Assembly (NCBI GenBank): GCA_030762895.1
Contig: CM061069.1
Span: 86,375,548 to 86,439,547, forward strand
Source of the DNA: Sophora flavescens
Lineage: Eukaryota > Streptophyta > Magnoliopsida > Fabales > Fabaceae
DNA length: 64,000 bases
Reading direction: 5' to 3'
A model generated the notes under the pieces. The model ran no database searches, had not been told where the DNA came from, and saw only the letters and a program-made list of their open reading frames with translations. Positions 10,243 through 22,400 of the stretch are shown piece by piece. How positions within the stretch are numbered: the stretch's first letter is position 1; each line of letters starts with the position of its first letter. The position numbers were made by a program, and so were the translations under genes.

Positions 10243-12288
10243 AGTTTGGTTCTAAAATAGACTGTGGGGTTATGTCCGATCAGAATCAAGGACTGCGAGG
10301 TTTAAGATGTTGTTATTGGTCGTGTCTAGTTGAATCCACATCGGATATTGACTACGTTTAGAAGTTGGGTAGAATGTCCGGTAGTTTGTCATTTTAAGTT
10401 CCTAAGTAGAGTAGGAAATTGGAATGACTTTACTCATGACAAATATGATATTTTTGGGGTAAGTTACTTGGGCAAGTTCTTGTATAAAAGAGAGTATCAT
10501 GGATGATTGTGCCTTAAAAGTTAGAGAGTAATATTTGGAATAAGTGTTAGACAAGAAGTTTATTGGAAGAATTAGTTCTTGTTGATAAGGTCTAGTGAGC
10601 AATTAGTTGTTGAAAAAAATTGTTACTAAAGGAATTTGTTTTAAGCACTTGATATGTTTGGATAATGTGGAATAGTGGTTAGAGATGTTAAATTCGGATT
10701 TGAAGAAAATGGTTATAAGTAGGCATGTTGTTCTTGTTTAAAATGTGAGTTTAGGACTTCACTTGAAGCTTTGATGGGTATAGATGGGGTTTAGTTATAT
10801 TTGGAAGAGTAGTTGGTGTTGTGGAAAGATAAAGGATATGAAATGTGACTTAATTATATGGTTAAATAGTTGGATATATGTAAATATGTTAATATATTTA
10901 AATGTCAAATTTCAGGTTGATTGGATTGATTTAGTGTATTGTTCCAATGGAGTTTGTAAGTTGAGATTTTGTTTGAAGCCTTGATGAATATAGATTAGGT
11001 CCGAGTGCATCTTTAGAAGTTAGCTTGTGTCAACTTGATAAATTATGATTGGGTTTGGAGATTTTGAAGGTAAGACTTGCATTGGGTATTAGATACATGT
11101 TGATTTTCGGATTTATGATGAACTAGGGATTTTGATGATAGGATTGATAGAGTTTAGATACTTTTATGATAAAATAAGGGAACCTAAGTGTTTAACATAG
11201 TTGTAGAAGTTTAGGTTTGACACTTGGTCCCTAATCTAGTGTTTAAAGATGATAAAGGAAGTAGACTCAAGTTTATGAAATTAATACTTTGATCTGAAGA
11301 TGAACTTATTTTCTGATAATGATAAGTTTGTTTAAAGAAAAGGAGGTTTAGGTATATGGTATTTATAAGAGAAGTTGATTTGAGTGTGGCTTGTCCATGA
11401 TTAGTATTTAAGTCTTTATATTGAGAATAGAACTAGTTTCTAACCCCTTTAAGGTCATTGGAATTTATTAAGATGAGGTGTGAGCCTTAGCTTGTGATGG
11501 GATTATTCTTAAAGTGAGATTTGATTTGTGAAAATAGTATTAACTTGGATTTGGTTAAGATACTCACATTCTAGGTTAGTTTGAGTGAAAATTTAAGTAG
11601 ATCCTTAAATTAAGGGACTTGCTTATGTTAACTTGGTCATTGTTGATCATGCCATGAGGATTAGAATGAAGATTTAATTGGGAAACATATAGGCTAAGTC
11701 TATCTTATCACCCTCACTTCGATGTACAAGTAAGAAAATGAGTTGATCATTAGAAGGATGACAGGGAGCATGTGTAGTATCTCATTATGATCAACCCCTT
11801 TAGTGGGATAGACAAGTGGTGGTAGGAGTTTTGTTAAGATGGATTGTATGAGTTTGGGAAGAATGAACGAAAATGGATATAGTAATTTTACCTAAGTTGA
11901 ATATGAGCATAAAGAGATAAGCCCTTGTGTAAATTGAGTTTACTAGAGAAACTCAAAGTTGCTGAGTTAGATAATTCTAATCAGCGTATTTTCTTTTGAT
12001 TTTATTTTATCGTAAGGAGTATTGAGAGTTTTTACTTGGAAACTTGGAATGTATGAATTTGATATAATCTAGAATAGTGTAATACGTTCAAAGGAACTAA
12101 GATAGTGATTGGATACATCGAGTAAGAAGTTATGATAATATTGATCTTGGTGTATATTGTGGGAGTTAGATGTTGGAATAAGGTTTTCTAGGAGACTAGT
12201 ATTAAGAAGAGAAAATGATTAAGTTTCGATGAAGTTCTTCAAGGATGATAGATTAAGGTGAAATGTTAAGGATAAGGAAAACAATGTA
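10243..12288 (+). other. Non-coding interior of element A
   Basis: About 2 kb has no supported reading frame and a strong G-over-C, A/T-rich bias on the plus strand. Its last part (about 11740-12260) is collinear with 47640-48620 elsewhere in the window, so it is a shared element interior and not random decay of one copy. I cannot align it to gag or RT by eye. Confidence 0.5.
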
Positions 12289-13777
12289 GTGATGGAGTTG
12301 ACTGAGGATAAAATTTTCTTGAGTATGATCACTATTAGTAGTGATTTTATGAAAGATCTTAAGGATAAACAAGTTCAAGATCTATATCTTCGGGAAGTAA
12401 GTAGAGATATAGATGAAGGTAAAATTTGTGAGTTTAGTAGAAGAACAGAAGGTGTGTTAAGGTTTAGAGATAGAATATGTGTGCCAGAGGATGCAAAACT
12501 TAGGAAGATGATTGTAGAGGAGGCACATAAGAGTAAGTTGAGTTTCCATCCTGGATCCAGAAAGATGGATCAGGATTTGAAGAAAATGTTTTGGTGGACA
12601 AGGATGAAGAAAGAAGTAGCGGAGTATGTTTTATCTTGTATGGTGTGTCAGAAAGCTAAGATTGAACATCAGAAGCCAGCAGGATTACTACAGTCTTCAG
12701 ATATCCCAGAGTGGAAATGGGATAGCATAGATATGGATTTTGTGGTCGGATTACCATGAACTCCTAAGAAGCATGATGCGATTTGGGTTATCATTGATAG
12801 GTTGACGAAGTGTGCTCACTTCTTATCTATTGGTGAAAGTTATAATTTGGTGAGGTTGACTCAGATTTACATCAAAGAAATTGTTAGATTGCATGGTGTG
12901 CCATCGAGTATTGTCTCAGACCGAGATCCTAGATTCACATCTAGATTTTGCAGACAATTGCAAAATGCCTTGGAAACAAAGTTGAGGATGAGTTCTGCTT
13001 ATCATCCCCAAACTGATGGACAGTCAGAATGGACAATTCAGTCATTGAAGGATCTATTGAGAGCTTGTGTGTTGGAGCACACTGGCAGTTGGGATGAGTT
13101 CTTACCAATGATTGAATTGACTTATAACAATAGTTTCCATAGTAGTATCAGAATGGCACCATATGAGGCTTTTTAAGGCAAGAAAGTGTAGGACCCCGTT
13201 ATGTTGGTATGAGACTTATGAGAACAAAGTTTTGGGCCCAGATGTGGTGCAACAAACTATGGAACAAGTCAAGAAGATACAAGAAAAGATGAAGTAAGCA
13301 CAGGATAGGCAAAGGAGATATAGTGACAAGAGGAGGAGACCATTAGAATTCTAGGAAGGAGATCACGTGTTTTTGAGAGTTACTCGGAAAACTGGAATTG
13401 GCAGAACTATCAAATCCAGAAAACTTACTCCTCGATTTATTGGACCTTTTCATATTCTTCGAATAATTGGTCTAGTAGCTTACCAAATTGCCTTACCACC
13501 CAACCTTTCTAATCTTCATGATGTCTTTCATGTCTCTCAGTTAAGAAAGTACTATTATGATCCTTCTCATGTTCTTGAATATGAGTCTATAGAACTACGA
13601 GAGAATCTAGAGTATGAGGCTCTACCTGTAAGAATAGCAGATACACAGATTAAGGAGCTTCGCGGTAGACAAATTCCTTTGGTAAAGGTCGTACGGGATG
13701 AAACTACTGGAGATGCTACTTGGGAACGCGAGGAGGATATGCAACAACAATATCCACATCTTTTCTTAGGTACGTAA
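12289..13777 (+). pseudogene. Element A integrase with chromodomain-like tail, broken
   Basis: Integrase inserts the retroelement cDNA into the genome. Three open blocks (12289-12759, 12802-13176, 13367-13777) join into one degraded frame. The first block has the zinc-binding H-H-C-C module (two histidines around HKSKLSFHPG, then CMVCQKAK) and the first catalytic aspartate (DMDFVVG). The second block has SDRDPRFTSRF with the second aspartate and a glutamate in DGQSEWTIQ. The third is the C-terminal region ending in a chromodomain-like stretch (IPLVKVVRDETTGDATWE), typical of the Tekay-type chromoviruses. In-frame stops lie at 12757-12759, 13174-13176 and near 13350. Upstream RT and RNase H are missing. 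Confidence 0.85.
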
Positions 13778-13799
13778 ATTCCGAGGACGAAATTTTCTA

Positions 13800-13815
13800 C
13801 TAAAAGGGATAGTAA
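13800..13815 (+). other. Element A polypurine tract
   Basis: The purine-rich AAAAGGGATAG stretch just before the 3' LTR follows the CGAGGACGAAATTTT phrase that commonly ends the internal region of this gypsy clade. It marks the plus-strand priming site. Confidence 0.6.
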
Positions 13816-15660
13816 TGTAACAGCCTGATTTTAATTATGATGTTCAACCGATTAAAATATAATTAATTATATTTTAATTTGAAAGTTAGAAAGTGTTTTT
13901 GAATAAAATAAAATCATATTCATAGTCTACTTTATGGTAGAAGGTTATGGTAAAATTTTGGGTTGAAAATTCAGACGAAACCCGGTCTGCGTTTTCACTA
14001 AGAGTAAAAGTTTACTAAGCAGAAAACCTAATTTTGACCCGTGAAAAAAATGGTTAGTGTTTTTGTCGTGTTTCCAATTACTTTAGTAATTTTGGAAATT
14101 ATACGTTCGGAATTAAAATATAATATTTTATCGGGGCAAAAACGTCGAGAATTACGATCGGAAACTTTAATCAGGTAAACAATGGAGAAGAATGGAGAGC
14201 TGAGGTGACTGAAGTGACTCGATGGAATTGAAGTGACTTGATGGACTAAAGACACATGTCATATCCAAGAAAGTAATCATGATTTTTTGGAAAGTAATAG
14301 TATTTTAGTCCTAAAACCTATTAATGTCTCTCCTAACCAACCAAACATGTCCTAAGCCAAACTTGGCCTCCAAGTTCTCTCCTATCCTTCTCCCACATGC
14401 CTCTCTCTCTCCCATCTATATATAATCACTCATTTTTCTCACTCATGGTTTTACACATACAAAACCATATTTTCTACTTCAAACTCCATTGATTTTTCTT
14501 CAAGAACTCATCATCTTCACTCATTTTCTTCAAGCTCTAAGGGTAAAACTTCTTCTTCTTACTCATCTAAGTTCTCATCTTCACTTATTTGTTGAGTTAA
14601 TGTCATTTTCTTCCATTTATCATTCTTGGATCCATAACTTCTAAAATCTCTAGGAAATTGTAGAAAAATCATAAAAATGTGAAACCAATTTCTATGATCT
14701 AGTTATGATCTCTACTTCCATTATCTAAGAGCATACATCAAGCAAAATTTTCCTCCCCTATTTTTGTAAAGAGGCCGAACCTATGTCTAAATGGACAAAT
14801 GAGGTTTTGTTCAATTTTTTAACTTAAATGAGGTTAGATTTAAACTATTTAGGGTTTCTATGTTCCTAATCCTCAACTAATCTTAAGTTTCATCAAGTTT
14901 TATCCATTTCAAGTCTTAGATATATTTCTTCCAAGATTATGTAAAAATGTTTTAAAATGTTGATGAGTTAAGATTATGGTTTTTATGCTTTTAGATACTT
15001 ATACTTTTATGATCCAAGGGTTGGAACCCAAATAAATTTTCTAACCTTTTTTTTTTTGTTCAAGGCCGAAACCCTAACCTTATAGGTTAGAGGATTTTGT
15101 TTCATATTTTCAACTTCCAACAATTTCTTTTAGTTATCTAAGACATAAACACCTAGAATCCAAAAGATTAGAGTGAGAAAATAATCCTAGCCTCATTTTG
15201 AATTAGAGGCCGAACCTAGTATTAAAGTGAACCTAGTGGGAATTGTTTGATTAATCGTTGTTATGTGATGTTGGTTGAAGGAGGAATTGGTAACGTGTGG
15301 CGTGATAACGGGGAACATCGATTTCAAAACCCCAGTGATAGCTCAAGTGGGGGAAAGAATCAACCTATCGTCGGAATCGCTATATAGTAGATTATATGAT
15401 AATTGTGTAGGGCGACCTAAACCCTACTAGAAGTCGAGTAATCGACAAGACCAAAATCACATTGGAAACTGTTTCTTTAAAAACCAATGTTGTTTCGGGG
15501 AATGTAGGTTTATCGATATTAGAATGATTATAGGTATTTGATGATGTTTGAATTTATGTTATTGAATTTACCGTGATACGCTGGTTGAGGTATTCCATCT
15601 GCATGTGACGTATTGTTTTTAGTGTTTGAATATTTGATGATATTGAGGAGGTTGTTTGTC

Positions 15661-15762
15661 TGTCACGGCCGTGATGGCCAGGCCGTGACTGGTTGTGTTG
15701 TAGAAATAGTTGCCTTTGATGCATGTCATGACCGTGATGGCTATCACGGCTAGGCCGTGACA
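15661..15762. repeat. GC-rich palindromic cassette in A 3' LTR, two copies
   Basis: Copy one (15661-15691) reads TGTCACGGCCGTGATGG and then GCCAGGCCGTGAC, with an internal deletion. Copy two (15724-15762) has the full two-part form, including TCACGGCTAGGCCGTGA. The period is about 63-70 bp. The bases after each unit (the RTTCTGAC-like phrase) also recur in insertion N. Confidence 0.85.
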
Positions 15763-16044
15763 GAATCTGACTTTATTTTGGTTGATATTGTGTTATGCAT
15801 GATCTGCTTGGTTTTTATTATTATTCTTAGTGAATTTTTAAGCAAAGATACATATGTTGTCTAAGAGATTATTGTTTTGGGTGTGAGAATAATGATGATT
15901 TAGAAGTGCCTAACCTAGATGATGTATGTTAAAGAAGTGTTATGGCATAGAATATATGTGTCCAGTTCTAATGGAAGGTTAATGACTAGGATGTTGTTAA
16001 AACGGGTTGGTGAGATTCAAGTATAGGTGTTGTTGTCCACAACC

Positions 16045-16231
16045 ATATATTGGTAATATAATACACAAGGACAAAAGTGTATTGGTAATATAATACACAA
16101 AGACAAAAGTGTATTGGTAATATAATACACAAGGAAATCTATGTATTGGTAATATAATACACCGTGTATTGGTAATATAATACACATAAAATACATCTAT
16201 GTATTGGTAATATAATACACCGTGTATTGGT
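16045..16231. repeat. Hairpin tandem array in A 3' LTR (6.5 copies)
   Basis: Copies of the GTGTATT/AATACAC hairpin start at 16045, 16077, 16109, 16141, 16164 and 16199, with a partial one at 16222. Three copies share the spacer AAGGACAAAA or a close variant, which shows expansion after the two LTRs diverged. Confidence 0.9.
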
Positions 16232-16382
16232 TTCGCGGGACCACTTCCACCTCAGAAATAGGTGTGCAGCTGTGATGTTTTTGAGTAGCATAAGATTGAG
16301 GGTAGAGGATGGTGTACTAACTTGAGGATGATTTGTTAGTTAGGTGTACTGATTGTCTGTGACAATTACTGTATAATTTACT

Positions 16383-16598
16383 ATGACTCTTTCCCGCTTT
16401 TTGATGATAGAACTGTTTCTTATCCCCTATATTTTTGTATTTTTGTGGATTACTTTACTTACATTAAAAGACCCGATGGAGGATTACGCTGCTGAGGAGC
16501 TAGACGGAACTCTGTATGAATCGGAGGTTGCTGAGGAGTTGGATGGAACTCCTTACGAACCAGAGGCTGGAGGTCATGCTGTGATCCATGATGATTAG
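16383..16598 (+). other. Coding-like acidic frame within A 3' LTR (71 aa)
   Basis: A 71-aa frame combines a hydrophobic start with a duplicated acidic unit (EELDGTLYESE / EELDGTPYEPE). The 5' LTR copy has a related but shorter segment (about 9830-9900) with one acidic unit. LTRs are normally non-coding, and this may be chance. It is noted because the H LTR has an acidic frame at a similar place. Confidence 0.3.
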
Positions 16599-16911
16599 AG
16601 TATAGACATTATGGCTAGTGAGTCTAAGGAGTATTCTATATTTCCGCTAAGTGTGTTTGTTGTTATGTTTATGCCTGTGAGGAATCCTACAGAGAGGATA
16701 CCCTCAACAGTGTTTTGGTATTGTAATGAACAACTAGGTGTGTATTTATATATGTTACCGTTGGTGTGTTTTAATTTTGCAAAAGTTATATGATTATTAT
16801 ATAAGTTTTAATTTTTACGTCTTTTCCCGTTAAGCGAGTGATTAAGGAATAAATTAACTAAATAATGAGCTTTTATTCTAATGACACAAAAGGGCACAGC
16901 GGGGTGTCTCA

Positions 16912-18995
16912 GGTCACTGTTTGAATTGTTTCCTTGTCGAAACAATGTGTGTTGACACACAAATATGTGTGTTTTAATGGGTTCTAATTGAGTTGAGATT
17001 TTGTAAGAACTCATGGTTAGTAAATGGTAATTGTGTTTTGGTCCATGTGTGACACATTCGGCTATCCTTTTTGGATTGTGTCAAACATTTGAATAATATG
17101 TCTGTTAAGGTAGATTTTCTAGGAATATTTGTTGAGAATGTTCCAGGATTATCATTTGCGAAAGGATTTTCCGGGAATGTCCCCTAGAAATGTTTAGTTT
17201 TGCTGCTAGCAAAGGATATTGATTTTCAATCGATCTAGTTACTAGGTTTGGTCTGATTTCTATCTCCTTAAGTAGGATGTCGCCTACAAAGTTAATCAAG
17301 TTAGATGACTTGATTCAACCGAAAGATCTGTGGTCTAAACAGTTTGTTGGACTGAGTGTTTTCCGTAGGAAGAACCAATGTTGTGTGATGGTTCGAGACA
17401 CCGCGTAGATTTCTGACAACTAAACAAAAATGACGATTATGAACAAGTTTTCTCTGTCGTTCGTAGCTAATTTGATAAATCAATTTCGAGGAGTTGTTGT
17501 TTAATCAAAGATCGACTTGAGGATGAGTTATCATCAGAATGAAGTAAGGACCTATTAAAGAGTTTCCATCGTTGACTCAACTTATGAAGAAAGATCAACT
17601 CTTCGTATGTCTGATAGATTGATTAAGTTGTCCGTGACCGTGCTCGATTCAGGGTGACCATACTAAGCGTGTTTGGAAAGACCTTTGTATTGGTTAGAAC
17701 CAAGGCGAGTCGATTTGAATTTTTGACCTTAGGTGAGTGTCTCATGATTAAGAATCTCTTCACTGTACTATTCGATTCTTATGGATTTGTAAGTTGACAT
17801 TTGTTTCTCGAGCCTTATGATTGTATTAGACAATCACAGTGGTGAAGTTTGTACGTGTTAGACAGATTCTTCTGACTTTGATTTGAAATCTGTCAGAACT
17901 CATGAATTGGTTATACTAGTTCATAAATTTCAATTTATTCAAATTGATTTCCTTGCTTGTGAAACAGTGTACTCACAATTCTAAATAACCCTCAGTGTAT
18001 TAGACATTGGAGTGGATTGATTGATAATATCCATTGGTATGGAGTTTTCATATTTCGTTGAAAGAATTTGTTATGACTATTTCTTGAGTTGTAACACCGA
18101 TAACTTCGTGATAACCGAAGTTTCTTAATGAAACTTAATCTAATTGCTTCTTTTTGTAGAGGTGACCCAGACTGATTTTTGGCCAGACTGTTTTCCTTTT
18201 TAAAATCGTCGTTTTGTAAATTCTTTGTGCTAAGAATGAATCCTCTTAAGATTAGGAACTATCCATCCTTTGATCTCCTAATCAACTGGAAGTTCTTGTG
18301 GAAGAAGGAACTCTTTTAGATTCATGTTAGTAAATAAGTATTAGCCATACATTTTTACACCCACGAACCTAATTGAAGAATTTTTTTTCCATACTGGATT
18401 TTCCTGTATCTTTCAAATTGAAGAAATTCTTCTTTATTCTTTTGTGAAAGTGAAATCAAGAAATTCCTTTTCTTGAAAATTTATTTCTGTGATCTTTAAG
18501 ACCATGTCTTATTATAGTTTGAAAGGATTTGTCATCCTTGATCAACTTTACCCTACGTATTCTTCCAAACGTCATTGACGTGTGACCTATCTCATGAGTC
18601 ATGAGGATGGGTATCTTGCCCATATCAAGATATTGGAGTTAGTTGAGTACAGTGAAAAAGAGGTAATTTGACAATTGATACCTTCCTTGTTAAGGTGTTG
18701 GCGTCGCCATGAATTTTCATTATGGGTTTGCTGAAGACTTATAAGAGTCTTGTTTGAATTCAAGTGATCGTGGACCGACTGATGAAGTCGACACCCTTCT
18801 TACCTATTAAGATTCACTATGCAATGGAGAGGCTAACTGAAATATGTACTAGAGGACTGATCAGGCTTCATGGAGTATCTTTAGATATCTTTTCCAATGA
18901 AAAACCGAAGTTTACCAACGTTTATCGGTAAAGACCGCTCTAAGTGTTGAGGACTAAGTTGAGGCTAAGCCTAACGAATCATCCTCGACTCAAGT
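16912..18995 (+). pseudogene. Decayed gypsy internal region with integrase remnant
   Basis: No open frame survives. Around 18770-18990 the sequence aligns with the integrase of element H (42140-42340): GACTGATGAAGTCGACAC and CTTCATGGAGTATC-type stretches occur in the same order, with frameshifts. Near 17505-17560 and 17570-17600 it resembles RT pieces (a KIDLR-like stretch followed by an ACTCAACTTA phrase). The 16912-17500 part shows nothing recognisable. The 5' end is abruptly joined to the A 3' LTR, and the 3' end is cut by the H 5' LTR. Confidence 0.6.
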
Positions 18996-19424
18996 TGTAA
19001 CGCCACGATTTTTCTGCTTGTCTGTAATATGTGATTATGTGAATAATTAAGTGTTTATTACTATAATTTATGAAGAATTATTTTAATAGACCGAATTTCA
19101 ATATTATGATTTATTTTATATTAGTAATGTGCAGTTGAATTTTCGGTAGGAAATTTCATACGTTTACGGTCTGGGTTTTCGCTGTCAGTTATACTCTACT
19201 GACTCTAAATATAAATATTAATACACAAAAAAATAAAATTTTATTTTTTCTAACCCAGTTGTAATTATTTTTATGATTTTAGAAATTATTTATTTTAATA
19301 TGAATTTTCTAGTGGAAAATTTACAAAGAAAAATACGATCGATTTTTACCGTTGAGAAACAATTGGAACTTGAACGAACCAAAAATATTAAACCAAGATT
19401 TTTTTCCAGATTTTGAACAGATAT

Positions 19425-22400
19425 TTTGACACCCTAAACTCGGGTCATCACATGGTTACCCGTTTGCGGAAATAAAACTTAATTTGCTGGTTGCTTTCGG
19501 AAAATAATGTTTTCTCAACATTCATCTTTTCAAAATATGGTGATAATTTTTTTTTTCCTTTTTACCTCATAACCACAACAACGTAATCAACTCACACTTA
19601 AGTACATAATGTCTATAAGTCTTCCAACTATACTGCCTCATATGTTTTCTCACATAAATCATAATCAACTTTATTCTCAAAACATAATATTACCTAAGCT
19701 GGTCGTAACTAACGGACACTACAACCGATAAAAGCAGCAACAACATGTCTCGAACTAGACAGCCTTCTTCTTCTTGTAGAGATCATACCCTTGTACGGTT
19801 CTGATATGGTTGTAAGGGTGAGACACCAATATATAGATTTACCACCATAACTAAATGCGCAACACAAAAGAAGTCACATACACATATACATGTCTATAAC
19901 AACGTACTCATTCATATTATATCACATCTTTTATCAATGGGTTTCACACCCCAAACATCAACGTTGGAAAACTATGCATGAACACTTCAATACATCATCT
20001 AAAACTTCCTACTTAATCTCATGAGATATCTCCAACCTCGTGATGAGTTGATCAGACTTGATTGCCACAAGCACACAGCCACAGGCACACCCATCGCACA
20101 CTGTCCAACATCGTGGCACAGTGATAACCTCGTAGATGGGGTCTCATTGTCCAAACCCTGGGCACAATGAAGAACATCTTTTTAAGATCTACCCTGACGC
20201 CACAAGGTAATCCCTCGTTTGATCATGGCACGTCTGCCAAATACATGCAAGAAAACATTTTGTACTTTTCATTGTGCTATCTCTTTATTTGTCAAAGCTC
20301 TCAAAAGCTTATGACCCCTCATCGTTTTAAAAATCTTTACAATTTTTATTAACAACACAGGACCTCAAAGTCCGAGTGCTCAATCACGAAGCCCCTAGAC
20401 CTTGCAATCAGTCTTAGGTTCGTGGTAATAGAAAACAACTTAAAACGTTTTAACTTCTTTAAATAGATACCCAGTTTACAACACAACGAACCTTAATACC
20501 CCGACGTCTCGGTTATTAAGTTCCATATCTTCGCACATCTTTTTACATCGTTTTACATCTTTTACATCGTTTTACATCTTTTACATCGTTTACATCGTTT
20601 TACATCTTTTACATCGTTTTACATCTTTTACATCTTTTACATCGTTTTACATCTTTTACATCGTTTTACATCGTTTTACATCTTTTACATCGTTTTACAT
20701 CGTTTTACATCTTTTACATCGTTTTACATCTTTTTACATCGTTTTACATCTTTTACATCGTTTTACATCTTTTTACATCGTTTTACATCTTTTTACATCG
20801 TTTCTGTCTGTGAAAAACAAATCCAAAATAGGATACGTCATAAGAACACTAGTATCCCGACATCTCGGTTACTAAGTTCTATATCATCCTTTACGTCATT
20901 AAGTAAAACTCATTTACCGAAAATTCTTTCTACTTGAAATTCGTTTATAAAACGTCAATTCATAAAATATCCACTTTTCCTTTGGAAACACGTTTTTTTC
21001 CTAGATAACGTCAAATCATCAGAAACTTATTTTTACTAAAACTTCAACTCTAATAAATCAGTTCAGATTAAATCTCCTCTCAACATAAGTACTGCTGTTT
21101 TTAAACTCTCACCGTAAATAATTTCGAAACTTGCCGTCGTTTAGCATTTTCAAAGAAAACGTCTTTAAGTCAAACTTTGACATTTCTTCTAAAATAATTT
21201 TCTTATATAACAAATAAGGTCTTTTCGAATATTAATTTCACAAAATCACTTTTTATAATATTTCGGAATTTCTTGTGTAAAAATTAGCAGTACTAAAAAA
21301 ATTTTCACGGTTACGCTCTCACCGTGACTCGTAAATTTCTTTTACACTAATAAATCCTTAAAATAATAATATTTCTCAAAAACTCATCATTTTTCAAAAT
21401 AATATCTTCCACCACTATTATATTCCAACATTCCCCATAAAACATTGAATATAATTTTCACAACTTATTAAATCTTTTATCTGATTAATCGGTTGTGTAC
21501 TGACCACTGTCAGGCCTCTCAAACAACATTCAACATTCAACATTCTACAACATCATCATAATTCTAACACCAGGAAGATCATGCATCATAGCCACATAAT
21601 ATACTACTGCAGATAATTAAATAAATTAAAAGCAGATCAAACACCGATACACAGATAAACAACACATCATAAACAACATAAACAATTAATCACAAACCAC
21701 ATATAAATCATATAAGCCACACTAAAAGCAAATAGTTATCGAGAAAATCCCTCAGGTAAGCTCCCCTTACCTCTTGAAGACTCAAACTAATGTTTTCAAA
21801 CAATCTCCCGATTCGATCCGGTTTCCTCCGTCGACTTAAATCAGTTAACTCGGTTGTTTCCTTCAAACGAATTGCAACCAAAATAAATCAAATCAAACCA
21901 CAACATACTTAGCTCATGAGGGTTAGGTTTCGGTCAAGGGCTGACTTTTAGGGTTCAAAATCCATAAAATTTCTAATCATGATTAAGTCATGGATCAATG
22001 ATCCTAATATACTTAAGGAAATGGATTAGGGCTAAACAACAAAGTTAAGAATCAAAACCATCCTAACCCTCTAAATGGTAGATACGACCAACACAAGAAC
22101 ATAGGGTTAGGGTTTTTAGTTTGATAAACCAACTTGGATTTATTAAGCATACATACTAATTGCTTGATTACTAAGATCGTTAATGAAAACTTTGAACAAA
22201 ATTCATCTAGTTCCAAGAACTAGGGTTTCGTCCTTTATGAAACAAATTGGTTAGAGTTTGATTTTTGATCTTATATATACTTAAATACAAGAACTATCAA
22301 GATACTAGAAGATTTAATCATGAATCAAGACATGAAAATGAAAAAAAACCTATGAACACAACATTGACCTAGGTTCGGCCAAGTCCAGAAATTAAGGAAA

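Larger units (their letters stand above)
8632..16911 (+). mobile_element. Ty3/gypsy chromovirus-like retrotransposon A, degenerate
   Basis: The element has two LTRs in the same orientation (8632-10227, truncated; 13816-16911), a primer-binding site one step after the first LTR, an integrase with chromodomain-like tail, and a purine-rich tract before the second LTR. Gag, protease, RT and RNase H are not recognisable. The roughly 2 kb of interior before integrase has no supported frame. The base after the 3' LTR begins GGTCA, but the matching left target duplication is lost with the truncation. Confidence 0.85.
13816..16911 (+). repeat. Element A 3' LTR (3,096 bp)
   Basis: It begins TGTAACAGCC after the polypurine tract and ends GGGGTGTCTCA, so it has TG...CA ends. 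It contains the conserved U3 block (13960-14043), three GGCCGAA-type motifs (14772, 15064, 15209), the GC-rich cassette (15661-15762), the hairpin array (16045-16231) and an acidic coding-like segment (16383-16598). Its second half pairs with 8633-10227. Confidence 0.9.

Noticed and set aside
20541..20804. Telomere- or centromere-like satellite
   Set aside because: The TTTTACATC unit is not a telomere repeat and the array is only about 260 bp inside a solo LTR.
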